Under the pieces are notes generated by a model. It was not told the origin of the DNA and ran no database searches. It worked only from the letters and a program-made list of their open reading frames with translations. Source: Marsupella aquatica (lineage: Eukaryota; Marchantiophyta). Taken from it: a stretch of DNA of 64,000 nt. How positions within the stretch are numbered: the stretch's first letter is position 1; every line of letters starts with the position of its first letter. This document shows positions 23,198-36,220 of this stretch, piece by piece. The position numbers and the translations under genes are program-made. The DNA lies in contig OZ316894.1 in assembly GCA_973895155.1 (NCBI GenBank), positions 17,112,001-17,176,000 of the forward strand. Reading direction: 5' to 3'.

Positions 23198-23572
23198 TCC
23201 TGGTCTCCCCAACTGCTCGAATAAATTACTTCCATTAGCCTTGTCAACTTGTTTAATGTTTCAGATTTTGGGGCATGGAATGACGCTATTTAGTTAAGAC
23301 ATTTTGAGAACACAGATCGTTGAAACAAACTTGGGGGTGAAGTCTATCATACATATATATGGATCATCAAATGAACTTCCTCATGACATTTGGTCCCCTC
23401 CACTAATTTGCAAATTACAATGAGATTGTGTGGAATTTAATAAGAAAGCAACCCACTGGTTCATGCAAACATGTCTCAAACCCTTAACAGTCCAGATTGC
23501 GTGATCAAGCAATATATGAATGTTTGCTTGCACCAAAGTTGGCATAGTAGTATAACGATACAGGCTTCTAAA

Positions 23573-23879
23573 CATTCTGGTGCCAGGTATTAACTCTGCA
23601 TTAAAACATTTCTTTCCTCGAGCTCATGTTTGCAATATTGGTTAGTGATTTTCTCAATCCAATGATTGAAAAATTCTTTTTTCATTGTCCATTACAACTT
23701 TTTTCAGTTGAGTGATGTGTTTTGAGAAAATTCTTCTTTCACCCACATCTAAGGCCCTTGATTGTTGCTGATAAAAGGTTATGTGTATTATCATTATGGA
23801 GAGCTGTTCTAGCAAACTAAGGATGGAAGCCTGGCCGGAAAAAGCAAACTTCTTTGAGTTAATACCTGGCACCAGAATG
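23573..23879. repeat. 307-bp segment bounded by perfect 24-bp inverted repeats
   Basis: The 24 bases at 23573-23596 (start CATTCTGGTGCC) recur as the exact reverse complement at 23856-23879 (end GGCACCAGAATG). No coding frame inside is convincing. The arms may be ends of a small transposon, but I find no clear target duplication. Confidence 0.75.
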
Positions 23880-23988
23880 GTTCTTTCACACATATCCAAC
23901 TAAGGCCCTTGTTATTGCTGATAAAAGATTATGTGTATTAAATATCATTATGGAGAGGGTTCTAGCAAACTGAGGATGGAAGACCTGG
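23749..23988 (+). repeat. Direct repeat pair, about 90 bp, offset 151 bp
   Basis: CTAAGGCCCTTG starts at 23749 and again at 23900. Both are followed by TTGCTGATAAAA, TTATGTGTATTA, TATCATTATGGAGAG and TTCTAGCAAACT in the same order, with small indels. The first copy lies inside the 24-bp inverted repeats and the second just outside. Confidence 0.8.
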
Positions 23989-26900
23989 TAGAGAAGCAAA
24001 ATGAGACTATCTCATTGTTGGAAGTTTAATTAATGAGGAGAAAGGAACAAAGAAACGGAGAATATAAGTCGTTTTAAAAAATGGGAGTTCCCTGCCCAGA
24101 ATTTTGGTGTTTGGGTGTAATTCTCCTCCTAATTCTAGAAAATGTAAAAAATTAACATTTTAGGGGAGGTTTGAGGATAACTGAGAAACATCAAATAATA
24201 TATATACCCTAAGACCACGAATTGACCATCTTTGCATTGCTATACAGTCATCTCTCTATAAGTGCACATTTAAAAGTGCAACCCTGGATAAATGCAAGTG
24301 ATCTCGTTCTCCCTTTAGATTTTTCTTCTGTGGAGTTTGCCTTTTTTTTTGCAAACTGGATTTTTTTTTTTTTTTTGCAAACTGGCCAAAGGAAGTTTTG
24401 CTGAATGACAATAATATAAGCACGCAATTTCATCAACTTATACTTACTGAGAAGTGCATGACATTTTTTGTAGAGTAAAACTTGCACTTATGGGGTAGGG
24501 GGATGTACAATTTAGGGAGGGATTCAGAAGAATGTTCACTGACAGAGGGGCCCATTACATATGGATTGAGGGAGTGTAGGTCTTATCAATAAATGCACAA
24601 TTCTGTGTTTAGTACTTATATATAGTGCAAACCCACGTTAAGTGCACACCTTATGCTTCTTCCCGGGAGTGTGCACTGAGAGAGAGATGACTAAAAAGCA
24701 AGGGGCAAATGATATCAAGGATGAAGAGGGTTTTTTTTGCTTGGTAGCTATTGATTTGTCTAGCCAACCTCAGACTTGTGGGACAGGGTGTCACTTAGCT
24801 GCAGATTACAAACTTCATAAACTGCTCCCAAGTCTGCTCAATTGATTGACCCATACTTGTCTTATAAGTTTGCTAATCATATTTGTTGACACTGTGATAT
24901 GAGATTTGACCACTCTTTTTTATGATATTTTCGCGAGTCATGTTGAAATATATTGAGGAATGCCCCCTTAAACTTTATGTAAGGCAAAGTGTTCCCCAAA
25001 ATGGTGTTTTCTGTTGAAATAGGCTGCAAAGACATGTTTTGGCTAACTTTCAGCAAGGTACTGGACAAAGTAAACTTGGACAACTGTTTGGCTTGTAAAA
25101 ATTATAATGGCCACCAGCAAATGTCTCTAAGGAACTTCAAATAACTTTTTTCTCTCAAAGATTGCAAACCATATTACCAGTATTGTATCCCATTCCCACT
25201 TGAAGAAGAGAAAGCCAAAGCAATTCAGGCCAATACCACAAGTGCTTGAATTTTGTGGATCACTTACAAGAAATAGGCAATTATAGGTACTTTCCAAGAA
25301 CATAGATTCCAAAAACTTTACTTTCCTTTGAAACAAACCATCCTCTCGTCTTGAGCCGTTTTGCCTTATGCTTCTGTTGGCGAGCCACAAATCGATCAGC
25401 CCCTTCTACAACAGGCTTATTTCCACCACCACGGGGCCTGTGTGAGTCCTGGTTTTAAGCTGCAATCTCATATTTAATTTATTTTTCTGTACTAAAGTGT
25501 TCCTTACTTACCCGACCCCCTATCTGCCAAAATGTATCTGTGTTGCCAAAAGTTGCATGCAAAGTAGAGCTAGCTAGAAGTGTTTATAATCATACAATGA
25601 GGAATATGGAATTATTCAACAACATATATTGTACATATCAGTAAGGAATGGAATGAAATGGAATGGAATGTGCACTTTTGATCATTGGTATCTCCAATAT
25701 TACTTGTTCTTTATTGGCAGTAAAATTATATATACACAAACTTTTACAGTAAAATGAATGACTACAAAATCAAATCTTTCAAATATTTGACCACTCGGAT
25801 TTTGCTTTGATTTTGAGCATGCAGGGAGTCCCTCTAGGTAAGCATGGACCACTTAATCATTGAGGGATTTCTTTAAGAAATATATGCGCTCTTGCATATT
25901 ATAGTGTGAGGAGGACATTACAGCTATATTTTAAATGATCTGTTTGTTTGTGAGATTAATTCTGACCAAACAAGACCAAAGCAAAGGTCTACTGAAACTA
26001 ACTCTACCTCTAGCAATCTGTTCTTAGTTTAGTATTAATCAACGTAGATGAGAACTGTGATAAAATAATACTCATCGAAAACTTAACGAGAAAGGATAAA
26101 ATGGTATGCTACCAGATTTGACTGGTGCAGATTTCTTTTAGCTTTTGTTTTCCTTCTTGGAGGTGCAAAGGCACACATTTTAGCTTCTACATCCACATGA
26201 ATTTCCGTAAGTAACATTGGTGAAAAAGTCCGACAAATTGGATCACGAGGAAGTGCTACCTGGTGGAAATTGAGAGCTCGTCATGAGACTTTCTTGACCA
26301 ACATACATAAACTTCTCCTTGGGACATATATTTGTTTAGGTAGCAAAACTGAATACAATCTAGTACAGACATGTTTTTTGAGGTACTTCTTGTTTGAAGC
26401 TATGGATAGTAAAACAATGTACCTACAAGGCTCCATTCACACTTAACTTGAATTTAATCTGTTTAGTGGAATTATGTGAGTTGCACCCCCCAATGACTTG
26501 AGAGGCACGGGAAATTAAGTAGTGCACAGAGTGAAATTCCCAATTAGTTACCCTTGACGTGGACTTAATATCTGGAAGGTTTGGTGATGTTATGAAGGTC
26601 ATCCCATGCCAGCTGTACTTAACCTTTAATCTCAATAATGTTTCTAGGATGAATCCAATTGAGCGATAATATCTTTGCAGACCATTTCCACTGTACGCCA
26701 TGATTATGATAATCTAAGCTAGAATGCATTCTTTTGATTCATCTCTGGAAACATGGCAGACCGTACTATTATTGCGTAAATTGCACTGCTCTATATGAAA
26801 ATAGGTATCGCATGGCATCTGGGTTCGTGACAAGAGAAGTCAGAGGTTTTCTTCCTACAAATATAATCTCAAAATATTTCCAAATGGACTTAATGGACTG

Positions 26901-28608
26901 TTATTGGCCGGAAGACAGGATTGAAAAGCTGACAAGGATTATATTTAGATAGACCTGAATCTTAAAACAAATAGATAAGGAATGATATATTATTACAATG
27001 TATGGTAGTGTAGGATTCTTCGTAGAGGTAAACAGTGGATTGAGCATATCATACGCAGACAATGTAAAGTGATTCTACATTAAGGGTACCTTCTGTTGAA
27101 CCTGGAAAATTTTGTAACTCAACATGCACATCTTTAACTCAATCATCCACAGGAGCAGTCTGTATTTGGTTGGAGACTACAAACATAGTCCAAGCATAGT
27201 GAAGAAGAAAGAGACCCATGAAACCACTTGACCATTTTCCAGGATTGAAACTAGAACTACTGTAAGAGATATAATTGATAAGATATAATTTGAACTCATA
27301 CCAGTTTCCTATTATTTTTACCAGGCTAGAGGTTCGCAATCATCTTGAAGTTCAGTAGTATGACTAATACATTCTAGTTGACTTAGTATTCCACGGCTTG
27401 GTATAAACTCAGTCCAAGACAAACAAAAAAAAGGTTGGTATTTCCCCTCTTACGGCATTGGGTTTCTGACTGGGCTCTACTGTTCATAATGGAAAACTAT
27501 TATAGAACGTCAAAATTCAAGAACTGGAACCGAGACTCAAACAATCATTAAATTTTAACTGCTCTAAAATGACGGTCCCTTTCTAATCCGAAACCAAATA
27601 GTGAACCCACTTGATTGGTTATTTATTAAGCTTATAGGACTTGGACACCCCATTACATAATTATGCAGAACAAGCCATTAATCTAGTACGAGGTAGAGGA
27701 CTGGTACTCCTTTCAAAACTTAAACAATCTGTAGTGGATGTTGTTTTTTTAGAATAGTATAGGCAAGTCACGTGGCCAAGAGACAGATATGCTGTACTTC
27801 TAAAACACAAACCAAGTATGAGATGGCCAGATCTGATTATGTTGAAAACTAGTGTAATAAAAACAGTTCATACCAGGTTAGAGTGACATCCAATAAGAAT
27901 CAGTGTACGAGATCTTCTATCTGGTCTTGTAAACGTGGCATACGGTACAATCTGTTTGCAAAGCCTATGTACCTCCTGGACCACTTGTTCAAGGATTGCC
28001 TTTGGCCTCAGTTTGCTGGTGATTTTTTCCCCTCATCTCTTGTTTGTTGGATTAGTCCTAGACACTAACCAAGGTTTTTTCAAATCTAGGTAAGCTTAGT
28101 ACGGATATTGACCTTTTGAAACTCTATGAGATCTCACAACGATCCTAGGGGTTCAGTTGAAGAACTTTCAATGTCATGCGCAAGAGGAGCTTAGTTTATT
28201 AATTTGAGAAAATACTTAGAAGTAGCACAAATGTAGCTAGGTTGGGATAAAAATTCAAAAAAAGAAATTTGTCCATAATTTACTTTCGTGCACATATGAT
28301 CTGTACTTCTATTTGTTATATATCCACTTCAAAATATCTTTCCAGGGTGGTGGCTAATCAAGCAGTAAAAAGTACTTGCAAAAATGGGACACCCTGACAA
28401 ATAAGTCCAAATGAGTTTTCAGTCCACCAAGAACATTCATCAAATCTTAGCAAAACCGAATCATGGCCAAAAGGTAAGTATATTCAGGTTTTCATATGCG
28501 ACACTAGATGATGCATGAAAACCTTTCCAATGTCATAAGAAAATCCAGCTAAGTGTTAAAATCCATTTATCACAAGACATCAAACAAACTCGGATGCAAA
28601 GAGAGATA
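23989..28608. other. Intergenic, about 4.6 kb, one exon candidate
   Basis: AT-rich with poly(T) runs near 24340-24376. I see no recognisable gene apart from the minus-strand exon candidate at 25281-25448. Frames such as 26734-26952 and 28760-28996 show no motif; the second is an antisense shadow of the permease. Confidence 0.4.
25281..25448 (-). other. Possible exon (basic, unrecognised)
   Basis: After an AAAACCAG acceptor the minus strand is open for 55 codons: it starts DSHRPRGGGNKPVVEG, continues with ADRFVARQQKHKAKRLK, and stops at 25281-25283, with a possible donor (GTACCT) just before. The composition is protein-like and strongly basic. No family is recognised. It is on the same strand as the CxxC candidate at 22823-23197. 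Confidence 0.3.
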
Positions 28609-30141
28609 TTACAGCTTGAAGGGCTTCCCACCATGACGACCATGGCGAATTAGTCCCTCAACTGATCCTGCTGCTGCACCTATAGATAAGCACAGTGTAA
28701 GGCAAGAAAAAATTTGCAAACTCCACCAATGACCTGTCAAGCTTGCAATGGAAGCCTGCTTAATGTACATCTCTACAGGAAGGTAAATGGCCAAAGGCCA
28801 GAAGCAGATTGCACCCAATAAGCCTACTACGTCGTTGAAGAAAGGTATCAACATGGCAACAAATGTTTGTAAGCAGACATATGCTGTTCTCCATGTAAGG
28901 CGGAACATATTGCATGAGCATGGTCCCAAAATGGGGAGCTTTATGGTACGACTGGTATGAAAAATTTGACTTCTTGGCCACCTCTTTGTTGCCCATGTCT
29001 CAAATATAGCAAAAAATGGCTGAGTGAATATCTGCAAACCCACAGAAAAGGCTAGCTCAAGTCCTTGGTCACTCATTATTTTTGAATATTTACATAGTTT
29101 TTGAATTATTTTACTTATCATAGATATAAACCTCAAACTCAAACACCAGATCCAATGAAGTTTGTAAACTCACTGCACTATAGGCTAGGCAAAAGGCTAG
29201 GCCTTTGGTTGGGCAAGTCCTGGCTTCTGAGCCTATTTTCCTGAACCTCACGTATATCAACTTATGCAGAACCCACCCATAGATCCACCTCTTACAGCAA
29301 ACGCAAACCCAAGAACAAGAACCAAGTAATGAATCAAACACCAAACAACAAAAACCAATGAAACATATAGATGTGGTTTCAGGAGTTATTTGAATGATTC
29401 AGAATGATTATTATATGCAAGCAAAAACCAGAGTAAGCATATAGATTAGTGGTACCTGGTACCCAGCTGACAGCTGGATAATAACGCACAAGTTTCCAAT
29501 ATCCACAAGCCAAACAGGCTTGTAGCCACTAAGGCTACTTAGAAAATCTCCTGGAGTATTATTTCCAAAAGCTGCATAGCCCACACAACTCGCAACAGTG
29601 TAGATGAATGTTGCACAACTCACACCTATTAGAGTCGCCTTTTTCATTGTCTTATTTTCAGCTGGAGGATTTTTTAGAGTATCTTGAATGAAAGGAATCA
29701 TCTGGTTAAAATCATAAGCAAATGCCATATTCCCAAGAGCACTTAGGATAGACCATATCTTCCTCTCTAATGGTACTTCACCTGGGCCTCTTCCTACTGG
29801 AATACCAGTTAAATTACCATGGGAATTTTTGTTTCCTGCATTGCAAATCATGATAAAGACCGTAAACTATTCACAACTTTTAAAATGTTACAATTATAAT
29901 TAGTCAATTTGGCTGAAAACTGTAATGTGGGCCATTGTTTGTGCAAGATTGGCTTGATGTGAGCACTCCATTTGCAAATTAGTTGTTCAAGATTCATTCA
30001 CAAAAAGTCTACAAATTAAGCTAGGTAGAGTTTATGTTAATATGAACAAATTTGATCAAGTCAAAGCAACCTGCTATTGTGGTTACAAGTGTTGTGTTGT
30101 GCATGTACACCTTCTTACCTGCTAATTTTTTGGTTGTAGTA

Positions 30142-30191
<50 letters not shown>

Positions 30192-31618
30192 GCTTAGAGG
30201 ACAGAAAGTAAGAGTCTGGTCATGATGTCACGATACATACCTAATGCAATAGCACAAGCAAATCCAATAGAGATGAGAGAGTAGCAAATTGACATCGATA
30301 TGGAGATGATGGAGATCCACCACACTTGACCAAAGTCACGTATTTGTGAGAAGAAAATCTCCATGAACCCAAATATGCCTATGTACAACGTGGAAGATAA
30401 ATATGTACATTTAAATTCCCCTTTCATGTTCCCCAACATACATTGTGATCTTCGCAATGCCCTGAAACAACGAATAACTCTTATATCATAAGACAGAAAA
30501 ATTATGTAAAGGAAGGTCATACAGAATTACAAACCAAGTTCACAAATAAACTTATCAAATATTTGGGGGATTAATTAATGGCAGTCCAATTTTCCTCAAC
30601 TGACAAGATTTAGATTTACAGTTTCACTTACATGGGGGTAGCTGGTTCTGTGGGCTAAATACTTACATCATGCTATTCGAGGCTGTTATAATGTAGCTAA
30701 TACCACATCCAATGAAAGCAGCATTTTGAGTCCAAGCACATATTTTTCCAGGAAAGGATCCTGCAGATTGAAGAGTGACTGATTTTGTTAGAGTTTGTGG
30801 CTTGATGCAAAGGTCAGCATGCAGAACACTGTAAAATTGTGAGATGCTATGCTAATTACAAAACCAAAAATGGTCTGACTATGGGTGGTAGGAGTTGAAA
30901 AAAGATATCCATTAGTAAAAATAATGATGTACCAACCAAGATAGGAGTTGACAGCGTTCACATAAGTGTACAGCCGTTTCCCTAGAACAGGATCCTTGAA
31001 ACGATATGTATCAGCTAGCAAGAGTGAAGTGAAAGATGTTGATACCGCAATTGACCACAGCACAAGAGGGCCTGCAATCCATCCCATTTGCGCAATGCTC
31101 CAAGGCAATGCCAATAGCCCTGAGCCCAGCATTGATGCTATTACAGTGGCAGATGCAGTCCAAACTGTCCCTGTATGCCCAATGACATTGCCAGTCATCA
31201 TTCACATGAATTTGAACTGTTCTGTATATCAGACTTGCAATCACTTAGGAAATTTTCTTGATGGTGCTAACAAATTCCCACTCAAAACTTGGTGCATGTT
31301 TGGTTTTTGACTCACATATTGTTGCTATGCAATTCAGTTTATCAAGTCTGTGACCTCCTGTGAAAAATCTTGCAGCTACAAACTAAAACAGGGAAGGTTG
31401 CCTAATGTTTGAGTGTATGTACCTTGACGTTTGGGTCGTCCATCATCATCAGTCTCGTCAGTCTCAAGAGATATAGATGGATCAGGAACAGGTTTTTCAT
31501 AAGTGTCTCTTCCATCGATATTGATGTTGATATCTAACAAGGATATTGTCGAGTCCCCAATGGGCTTCTCGAGGAGCTCTCCCCCCATAATGAGGGTCGT
31601 GGAGTGACCCTCGTCCAT
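28609..31618 (-). CDS. Amino acid permease, AAP family (6 exons, 515 aa)
   Basis: Exons on the minus strand: 31618-31423, 31170-30937, 30760-30667, 30461-30241, 29835-29456 and 29031-28609. All introns are GT..AG, the phases match, and the joined length is 1548 nt. The product is a plasma-membrane, proton-coupled amino acid symporter of the AAAP superfamily. Diagnostic parts: a hydrophilic N-terminus ending DDDGRPKRQG, then TVWTASATVIASMLGSG (first membrane segment), LPWSIAQMGWIAGP, ADTYRFKDPVLGKRLYTYV, WTQNAAFIGCGISYIITAS, FFSQIRDFGQVWWISI, NMAFAYDFNQMIPFIQDTL, IIQLSAGYQ joined to IFTQPFFAIFE, and PFFNDVVGLLGAICFWPLA. These follow plant AAPs along the whole length, at a typical size of about 480-510 aa. 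I see no stop or frameshift. An (AG)22 run lies in intron 4. Substrate preference cannot be read from the sequence. Confidence 0.93.
30146..30189. repeat. (AG)22 microsatellite in intron 4 of the AAP gene
   Basis: An uninterrupted AG dinucleotide run of 44 bases, CT-rich on the transcribed strand, within the intron between exons 4 and 5 of the permease. Confidence 0.95.
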
Positions 31619-33051
31619 TGGAAAAGATCATAGACAAGACATGCTCTCTTTTGTCTAAACCATTGTAGCGGGCATTATAGTCATTTTGAGACACCAAACC
31701 AATGGTTCTCATGGATCTAGACTGATATTCTATCCTGATAACAGTTTGTCTTGGATCCCATCAAGATAAGCAAATATAGTGGAGCCCTGAAACATCAAAC
31801 ATGCATGCTGGGGTGGAATTGAAGAAGTAATAACTTCACTACAAGATTTGAAGTTTGCAGATATTATCAGTTGCAAATGCCTGAATGCTTTGCTGAATGC
31901 TATGATTAAGAAAACCCAAATGGATCACATATAAGTTTTAAAAGTTTGCCTGGACTGACCCTTCTTAATGTAGACGCATGAGAACCCTTGGCAAGCCAAG
32001 ACTTCAAGATATAAAAAATTAACCCGCAAAGAAAGTTTCTCAGTAAACAGGTTTACAAGATTGTCTACAACATTACAAAGGAACGTAAGAACAATTGGAA
32101 CAAATTATTTCATCTGTAGAGTCTTTTTGTTACAATTAAAGGTCACCATTAGAGCACTCAGGCAGCCCACTAACCCACTGGCAGGTAATAGTAATTGTTT
32201 TCGTTTAAAAAAACTGGCTTGGTAGATCAAGTTCGAGCATACTAAGGTGGGGATTACCTTAATGGACCCCAAAATTAGAGAAGTGGAAGAAATATTGTAT
32301 GAGTTTGATCTATGTACCTAGGTGATCTAAGTCACAACACCAGAAAAAGACATGGACCATAAGTTACATGCAGGCTCTTTCACAATTTGTAAATATCTTT
32401 ATACAGTCAGAGAAAGGTGACCCCTTCAAAATACTCTTCAATAGTAGTGTTCCCGTTTGTAGTAAGTGGCAGTCCAGATTATTAGTTTACAAAACCAGGT
32501 ATCAAGTTACACACATTAATTAGTATGGGTATTGAAACAAACTCAATTATTTCAATCATGTTCAATCTTTGGACTATATATGGGGAAAGCTAATTTCTTG
32601 GCCATAGAATGAAAAATCAATGGCACAGGAGCCAGGATGCCAATTTAAGATATAATATTCTAGTTGATTTTTATGGTTGCTAAGTGTCCCTTTGGCTTAA
32701 GTTTTGTTAGGTGCTCAGGGTGATTGCCCTTGGTTTCTGATTTTGCTCTGCAGATACCTCCAATCCGTGGGATTTAATTTACATGGGGTTAGTACAAAAT
32801 TTCAACCAAAAAAAGGCTGTTCCAGTAGATCTAGTCACCTGGATATGTGAACCAAAAAAAATCATGGATTAAAGATTTTAGGCTAAATTTTTAGGCTGTC
32901 CAATGAAAAAGAAGGTTGCTCACTATTGCACATCAATGAAACTAGAACAAAATTGTTTTTTTGCCAAAGTTGCCTATTGTCCATATCTACATTAATACTA
33001 GGCCATACATTTTAAATAGTTTCTCCCTAGGAAGACCTGTGCCTTCCCATC
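31619..33051. other. Region upstream of AAP and downstream of H2B, no gene seen
   Basis: This should hold the AAP promoter (minus strand) next to 31619 and the 3' flank of the H2B gene. The sequence is AT-rich, with no reading frame I can support. Confidence 0.5.
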
Positions 33052-33396
33052 TTATCTATTCAAGTATTTGATTACAGCCTTCCTCCCTTCGGAAATAGCA
33101 TGCTGAGAGAGCTCTCCAGAAAGAACCAGTTTTAGTGCTGATTGGATCTCTCTGGACTGAATGGTTTTTCTATTACTGTGGCTACCCAAACAGCCAGCTT
33201 CTGTCGCAATTATTTCCAAGATGTCATGAAGAAAGTTGTCCATGACTTTAATTGCCTTATTGGACATTCCTAAGTCAGGATGGAGTTCCTTCAGAACCAT
33301 CTGAGTGTAGGTCCTAAAGGAAAGTGTTTTCCTATGTCTTTGGTGTGATGACATGTCCATTATTGGCTCCTGAAATCTTTCTGCCTTTTTCATCAT
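33052..33396 (-). CDS. Divergent histone H2B variant (114 aa, intronless)
   Basis: The ATG is at 33396 and the TAA at 33052-33054. The fold region follows H2B throughout: SFRTYTQMVLKELHPDLGMS (alpha-N and alpha-1), KAIKVMDNFLHDILEIIATE (alpha-2), KTIQSREIQSALKLVL (alpha-3) and GELSQHAISEGRKAVIKYL (alpha-C). It would pair with H2A in nucleosomes. Differences from canonical plant H2B: the N-terminal tail is only about 25 residues and poor in Lys (it keeps MKKAE), the usual LPGELAKHA is LSGELSQHA, and the last residues are NR. The C-terminal Lys in AVIKY, the position expected for mono-ubiquitination, is kept. Intronless structure is usual for histones. An upstream exon adding tail cannot be excluded. 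The divergence suggests a specialised, possibly male-gamete, variant; that is inference. Confidence 0.85.
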   Translation of the reverse strand: MMKKAERFQEPIMDMSSHQRHRKTLSFRTYTQMVLKELHPDLGMSNKAIKVMDNFLHDILEIIATEAGCLGSHSNRKTIQSREIQSALKLVLSGELSQHAISEGRKAVIKYLNR

Positions 33397-35324
33397 ATAA
33401 GTAAGCACAGTTTGAACAAGTTATCTTCACCCTACTCTAGAGCTTTGTTGCCATGAACTTCTGGAACTTGCTAGGTGCATCAACTAGCCAGGGGTTGGAG
33501 AGGCTACTAAGATACAGGTATTCATGATGTTACAGTTTCAGCTCATGTCAGGCCGGGGGTTTAACTCCCTTGGAAAGCCTAGAACACACACATCAGAGTA
33601 GGTTTCCTTGTATGGTCTGGATGTGTAATTTTTACAACTCTGAGCTTTCTTAGGTGTGATGGGAAGTACAAACAGAATGCCTATGACCATGCCAATCAAT
33701 GCAGACTCTAAAAAACGAATCACTGTTGAAACCAGTTTACATTTGTCCAACATCTGAACAAGTAAGGTCGTAGGCAATTTAGACACCAACAATGCTTTCA
33801 CCCTTAGCACATTTTTATAGAGTTACTACTGAACGTTGTGTATCTTAGTGATTACTTCCTTGAAGTGACCCCAAGTGACTAACACATTTTCATACACAAA
33901 GCAGCAAGCCAACCAAAGTGATAATTTCTGTTGATGTCAAGATTTCCAGGCTCAATCAGCAACACCATAAGTAAAAGAAAATCAAGTGTGTGTATGTGGC
34001 TCAAGTATGTTGTAAACATGTGCATATTTCAGTACAGAATTGTGGCCTACATATGCTACTATATAGAGATAGTGGGGACACCATAACCAAACTTTTGGGG
34101 ACTGGGAATCCAGTTCTATGTCGACAGAGCCTACCTTACTAAGAAAGAAGGTCAGACCACCAAATATTACTTAGCTTTGGAATGCCTCCTAGCCAAAAAG
34201 CTCTAGTGCTCTTACAAGACCAGATGATAGTCCACCATCTGGAAGGAACCCTAATTTTCCAAAGTCCAGAAGATTCTAGAACCAAATAAATTAAATAAAT
34301 AGATTCCAGCACGGAAAGGGGACAAAACTTTAATGCAGGGAAACAGAGCTTTCAGAAGAAATTAACAAAAAGAGACTGGAGAAATGTTAAGAACAAGACA
34401 CAAACCAAAATGCGAGGCCAAAAAACGAAAATCCCTAAATCAAGTTTACAGGGCTACCCACTCTCACTGTAATTATAGTTTACAACTCAGCAATGCAAGG
34501 TTGGTCGTCCCTATCTTGAGACACTCGTTAACATGTATGGACCATGTGCATCTGCCTGCCTTGGAGCCAATGAATGTTCCTCCCCTAAAAAATGTGAACA
34601 GGATATTGTCCTTTTTTATTGCTTAGGGGGAATTTAATTGTTGAAGAATTGTAATAGTTTCTGTCACAAGTGACTTGTGTGATCCATTCATAAGCAAAAA
34701 AGGCAGATTCATGTCACAGTACAACAGATATGGCCTGACCCCTTCTTTGGCATGCTGGGACAAAGAGGATGAGGCTAGGGAATGAGACTAGAATCCTAAC
34801 TTGTAAATGTTAGCAAGAGGTGCAAAGTCACCCATTTATCACATCATGCGATGCAATCGCTTCATTAAGTCCATTACCTCACCTGTTGTTGTGCTCGACG
34901 TGAAGTTGGAAACTTTTCTCCCTCTTTTGGACTGATTCTTTAGTCAGTGCCTGACAGGGCAATTGCAACTACAGTCTACTTACTAATGGTAGATGCACTC
35001 CAATTATGAATGACTGTCCAAATTATGTAAGATTGAAGGCAGGCAAGGTCCTTCCCTCTGAATCTGTCTCTCTGTTTGTGTGGGTGTTCTTGTAATTTTC
35101 TATCTGAATTTGCCAAAGGTATCTTGTTTCAAAGCTAGGATGTCAAGGGCATGCAAGGACTTCAGGAAGATAATGGTTGAGTAACTACCAAGTCAGGGTG
35201 TTGTTACACATTGGATAATGTAAGAAAGTGACACAGACAAACCTAAGGAGATGGGTCACTCAATGGAGGTGGACAACAAGGAAAATCTGCTAGAGTGGGT
35301 GAGCATACCTGTTCACAACAATAT
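33397..35324. other. Intergenic, no recognised gene
   Basis: The minus-strand frame at 33538-33810 and the plus-strand frame at 34384-34626 have no motifs. I see nothing else to support here. Confidence 0.45.
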
Positions 35325-36220
35325 GAAACCTGAAAAGTCACAGGCAGGTTGTTACCCTTTGAAAAGTCCACGGATTGACTATATGGTGGACATGGGTGCT
35401 CCTGATCAAGGGTGCACAAAAGAGGAGGCATTGCTTAATATCATGAGTTCTCACTGGGTATAGGTGGTTCCCGTACGTCGAATACATCAATTATATACAA
35501 CTAGTACATTTTGCTGGAGCTTGAATGTCTTTTCACACATATGGCTGGTCAGAGTACACAATATGTAATTTTAGCTGCTTAATTAACCTGTTTATTGGGT
35601 GGTTTGTGGACTCAAAAACAAATCAGTGCAATCATTTTAATTTGTTCTTATTAATTCTGAGCATGCTTGTGACATGTGTTTCCATTGCGTACACATTGGA
35701 ATAGTCTCACTTGTTGAGATGAGAAATGGTGCACAATTGTTGACCGGATTAGGAAGTGAATCCGCTGGGGAAATTGACTGGATGAACAGGAACAAGATAT
35801 TTAAGCACACGGATTAGAAGATGCCAAATTGCAACTCGAACCGTTGCAAGTAGAAGGCAGCCCTTCCCTTCACCAGATATTTGAACCCTGAAAAGTCACA
35901 GTCAGGTTGTTACCCTTTGAAGAGTCCACGGATCAACTATGTGGGTGAAATTTGGTTGATTCTGATCAAAGGTGCATAGGAGAGGAGGCAGCTTTTTCTC
36001 ACAATTTCTCACTGGGTATGAGTGGTTCTAGTATGCAATAATTATACACTGTACATTTTTCTGGAGTTTGTGCCCTTTCACATGGGGGGGGGGGGGGATG
36101 GAGTATATCACAGCCAAAAGAATTGATCTGATAAACAGCAAGGAAGCACATGACTGAACAGACACCACATTGCAACTTGAATAGTTGCGGATGGAAGGCA
36201 GCCCTTCCCCTGGCTGGCCT
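35325..36220 (+). repeat. Duplicated segments upstream of the H1-like gene
   Basis: A segment starting CCTGAAAAGTCACAG is present near 35328 and again near 35888. Both run through GGTTGTTACCCTTTGAA, AGTCCACGGAT, TCTCACTGGGTAT and GTACATTTT. A second block (ATTGCAACT .. GGCAGCCCTTCCC) occurs near 35828-35872 and 36169-36210. So an A-B unit is duplicated in tandem, the first copy having about 220 extra bases between A and B. The short frame at 35251-35463 comes from copy 1 and is not kept in copy 2. Confidence 0.75.
36084..36097 (+). repeat. Poly(G) run (14 G)
   Basis: A homopolymer of 14 G lies about 250 bp upstream of the H1-like start codon. The length may be inexact because of sequencing error. 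Confidence 0.8.

Noticed and set aside
28760-29344. Additional minus-strand frames next to the AAP exons
   Set aside because: They are other frames or intron read-through of the permease.
33538-33810. Minus-strand frame of 90 codons upstream of H2B
   Set aside because: No motif and no start context; unlike the H2B it has no homologous pattern.
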